This document shows, one piece after another, positions 5,463 to 6,491 of a DNA stretch of 6,491 nt. The position numbers were made by a program, and so were the translations under genes. Source of the stretch: Clostridiales bacterium (lineage in GTDB: Bacteria; Bacillota_A; Clostridia; Oscillospirales; Oscillospiraceae); the NCBI GenBank assembly GCA_019410105.1, contig DXTB01000048.1, forward strand, positions 1 through 6,491, written 5' to 3'. Position 1 is the stretch's first letter; the number at the start of each line of letters is the position of its first letter. Below the pieces are notes generated by a model. The model saw only the letters and a program-made list of their open reading frames with translations, was not told the origin of the DNA and did not search any database.

Positions 5463-6491
5463 TCAGATGGCGATGCCGCGGGTGAGAATGGCGACAACCA
5501 CCATCACCAGGGACACCAGCCAGGCCAGCGGGATGGTCTTCTTCTGGTGCTCGCCGAAGTCCACGCCGGACAGGCCCACCAGCAGGAAGGTAGAGGCGGT
5601 CAGAGGGGAGACGGGGAAGCCGATGGTCATCTGACCCAGGATAGCGGCGCGGCCGACATCTACACCGGCGACGCCGAAGCCCTCGGCGGTCTGAGCCAGC
5701 ACGGGGAGTACGCCGTAGTAGAAGGAGTCGGGATCAAAGAGCAGGGAGGCGGGCATACCGATGATGCCGATGATGAGGGGGAAGAACTTGCCCATCGTAT
5801 GGGGGATGATGGAGACTAGCGTGCTGGCCATCTCGGTGATCATGCCGGTGCCCTGCATGATGCCGGTGAAGCAGCCGGCGGCGAAGAGCACGGAGCACAT
5901 CATGAGGGCCTCCTTGGCGTGGGCGTCCACCCGGGCCTTGGAATCCTTCACGCTGGGGTAGTTGATGACGGTGGCCAGCACGTAGAAGGCCATGAATACC
6001 ACCGCGGGGGCGAAGCCGGAGAACAGCAGGGACACGATAGCGGCCACAATGAGGATGATGTTCACCCAGAACAGGTGGGGACGCAGCAGGGCCTTCTGCT
6101 CCTCGGTGAGCTCCTGCTCGGTATTTCCGGCGGCCTGGAGAGCCACGGCGCCGATGCGCTTTTTCTCGCCGGCTCCCAGGAATGCGGAGATAACCAGCAC
6201 ACATACCAGGCCCACCAGCACGGCGGGAAGGACGGGAAGGAAGAAGGCGACGGGGTTATCGCCCATGCCCAGCGCGGTGGCGGCACGGATGGTGGGGCCG
6301 CCCCAGGGCAGGATATTCATGGTGCCGGCGGAGAGGGCCACAATGGTGGCCAGCGTAGTGCGGCGCATGCCGAGCGCGTCATACAGAGGAAGCAGCGCGG
6401 GCACACAGATCAGGAAGGTGACCGCTCCGGAGCCGTCCAGATGGACGATGGCAGCCAGAATGGCGGTGCCGATGCCGATTTTGACGGGATC
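5463..6491 (-). CDS. CitMHS-family carboxylate transporter, N-terminus cut by window
   Basis: A membrane transporter of the citrate-metal/proton symporter family is visible for 342 codons, open to the window edge. The family usually has about 430 residues, so roughly the first quarter is missing. An internal GTG at 6402-6404 is not the start, because the frame upstream still reads family sequence (HLDGSGAVTFLI). Diagnostic stretches follow: GTMNILPWGGPTIRAAT, a hydrophilic loop rich in charged residues (GAGEKKRIGAV onward), FDPDSFYYGVLPVLA, and near the end FPVSPLTASTFLLVGL with GVDFGEH. Many hydrophobic segments span the inner membrane. Characterised relatives take up citrate complexed with divalent metal using protons; the substrate here is unproven. 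It is the first visible gene of the minus-strand operon with the split AtuA genes, and the promoter lies outside the window. Confidence 0.9.
   Translation of the reverse strand, partial: DPVKIGIGTAILAAIVHLDGSGAVTFLICVPALLPLYDALGMRRTTLATIVALSAGTMNILPWGGPTIRAATALGMGDNPVAFFLPVLPAVLVGLVCVLVISAFLGAGEKKRIGAVALQAAGNTEQELTEEQKALLRPHLFWVNIILIVAAIVSLLFSGFAPAVVFMAFYVLATVINYPSVKDSKARVDAHAKEALMMCSVLFAAGCFTGIMQGTGMITEMASTLVSIIPHTMGKFFPLIIGIIGMPASLLFDPDSFYYGVLPVLAQTAEGFGVAGVDVGRAAILGQMTIGFPVSPLTASTFLLVGLSGVDFGEHQKKTIPLAWLVSLVMVVVAILTRGIAI

Overview
The window is GC-rich DNA with Firmicutes/Clostridia-type genes: a TnpX/SpoIVCA-style large serine recombinase, an ECF sigma/RsgI-PepSY pair, and strong AGGAGG-type ribosome binding sites. 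This suggests a high-GC, spore-forming gut clostridium, for example of the Oscillospiraceae (Flavonifractor/Intestinimonas-like). That placement is inferred from gene style and is not established.

Layout. (1) Positions 1-1347 (+) hold the 3' part of a large serine recombinase gene, whose catalytic start lies upstream of the window. (2) Just after it, a palindromic candidate attachment core (1373-1388, centred on GT) joins an orphan reading frame, 1380-1442. Its 20 residues (starting VSRIEKKALKKL) look like the extreme C-terminus of the sporulation sigma factor SigK. The simplest reading is that DNA left of about 1380 is the end of a skin-like element inserted in sigK, and DNA to the right is host chromosome. 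(3) A probable vegetative promoter (1492-1521) and a leader hairpin precede a two-gene signalling operon. It encodes an ECF sigma factor (1600-2181) and, overlapping by 4 bp, a membrane anti-sigma factor of RsgI type (2178-3677) with a putative Asn-Pro self-cleavage motif and three tandem PepSY repeats outside the membrane. (4) A strong hairpin terminator (3684-3728) separates this from a convergent operon on the minus strand. (5) In transcription order, that operon is a CitMHS-family carboxylate transporter (5463-6491, N-terminus outside the window), a stand-alone AtuA/DUF1446 protein (4064-5413) and its small partner domain (3737-4036).

How the genes work together. The recombinase is the natural candidate for excising the element and rebuilding sigK, perhaps only in the sporulation mother cell. 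The sigma/anti-sigma pair is a transmembrane signalling switch whose ectodomain probably senses an envelope signal. The minus-strand operon pairs uptake of a di- or tricarboxylate-like substrate with a split AtuA-type protein of unproven reaction. The most noteworthy signal is the sigK fragment. It is only about 20 codons long, which places the break inside the DNA-recognition helix of region 4.2, far downstream of the mid-gene break I recall for the Bacillus subtilis skin element.
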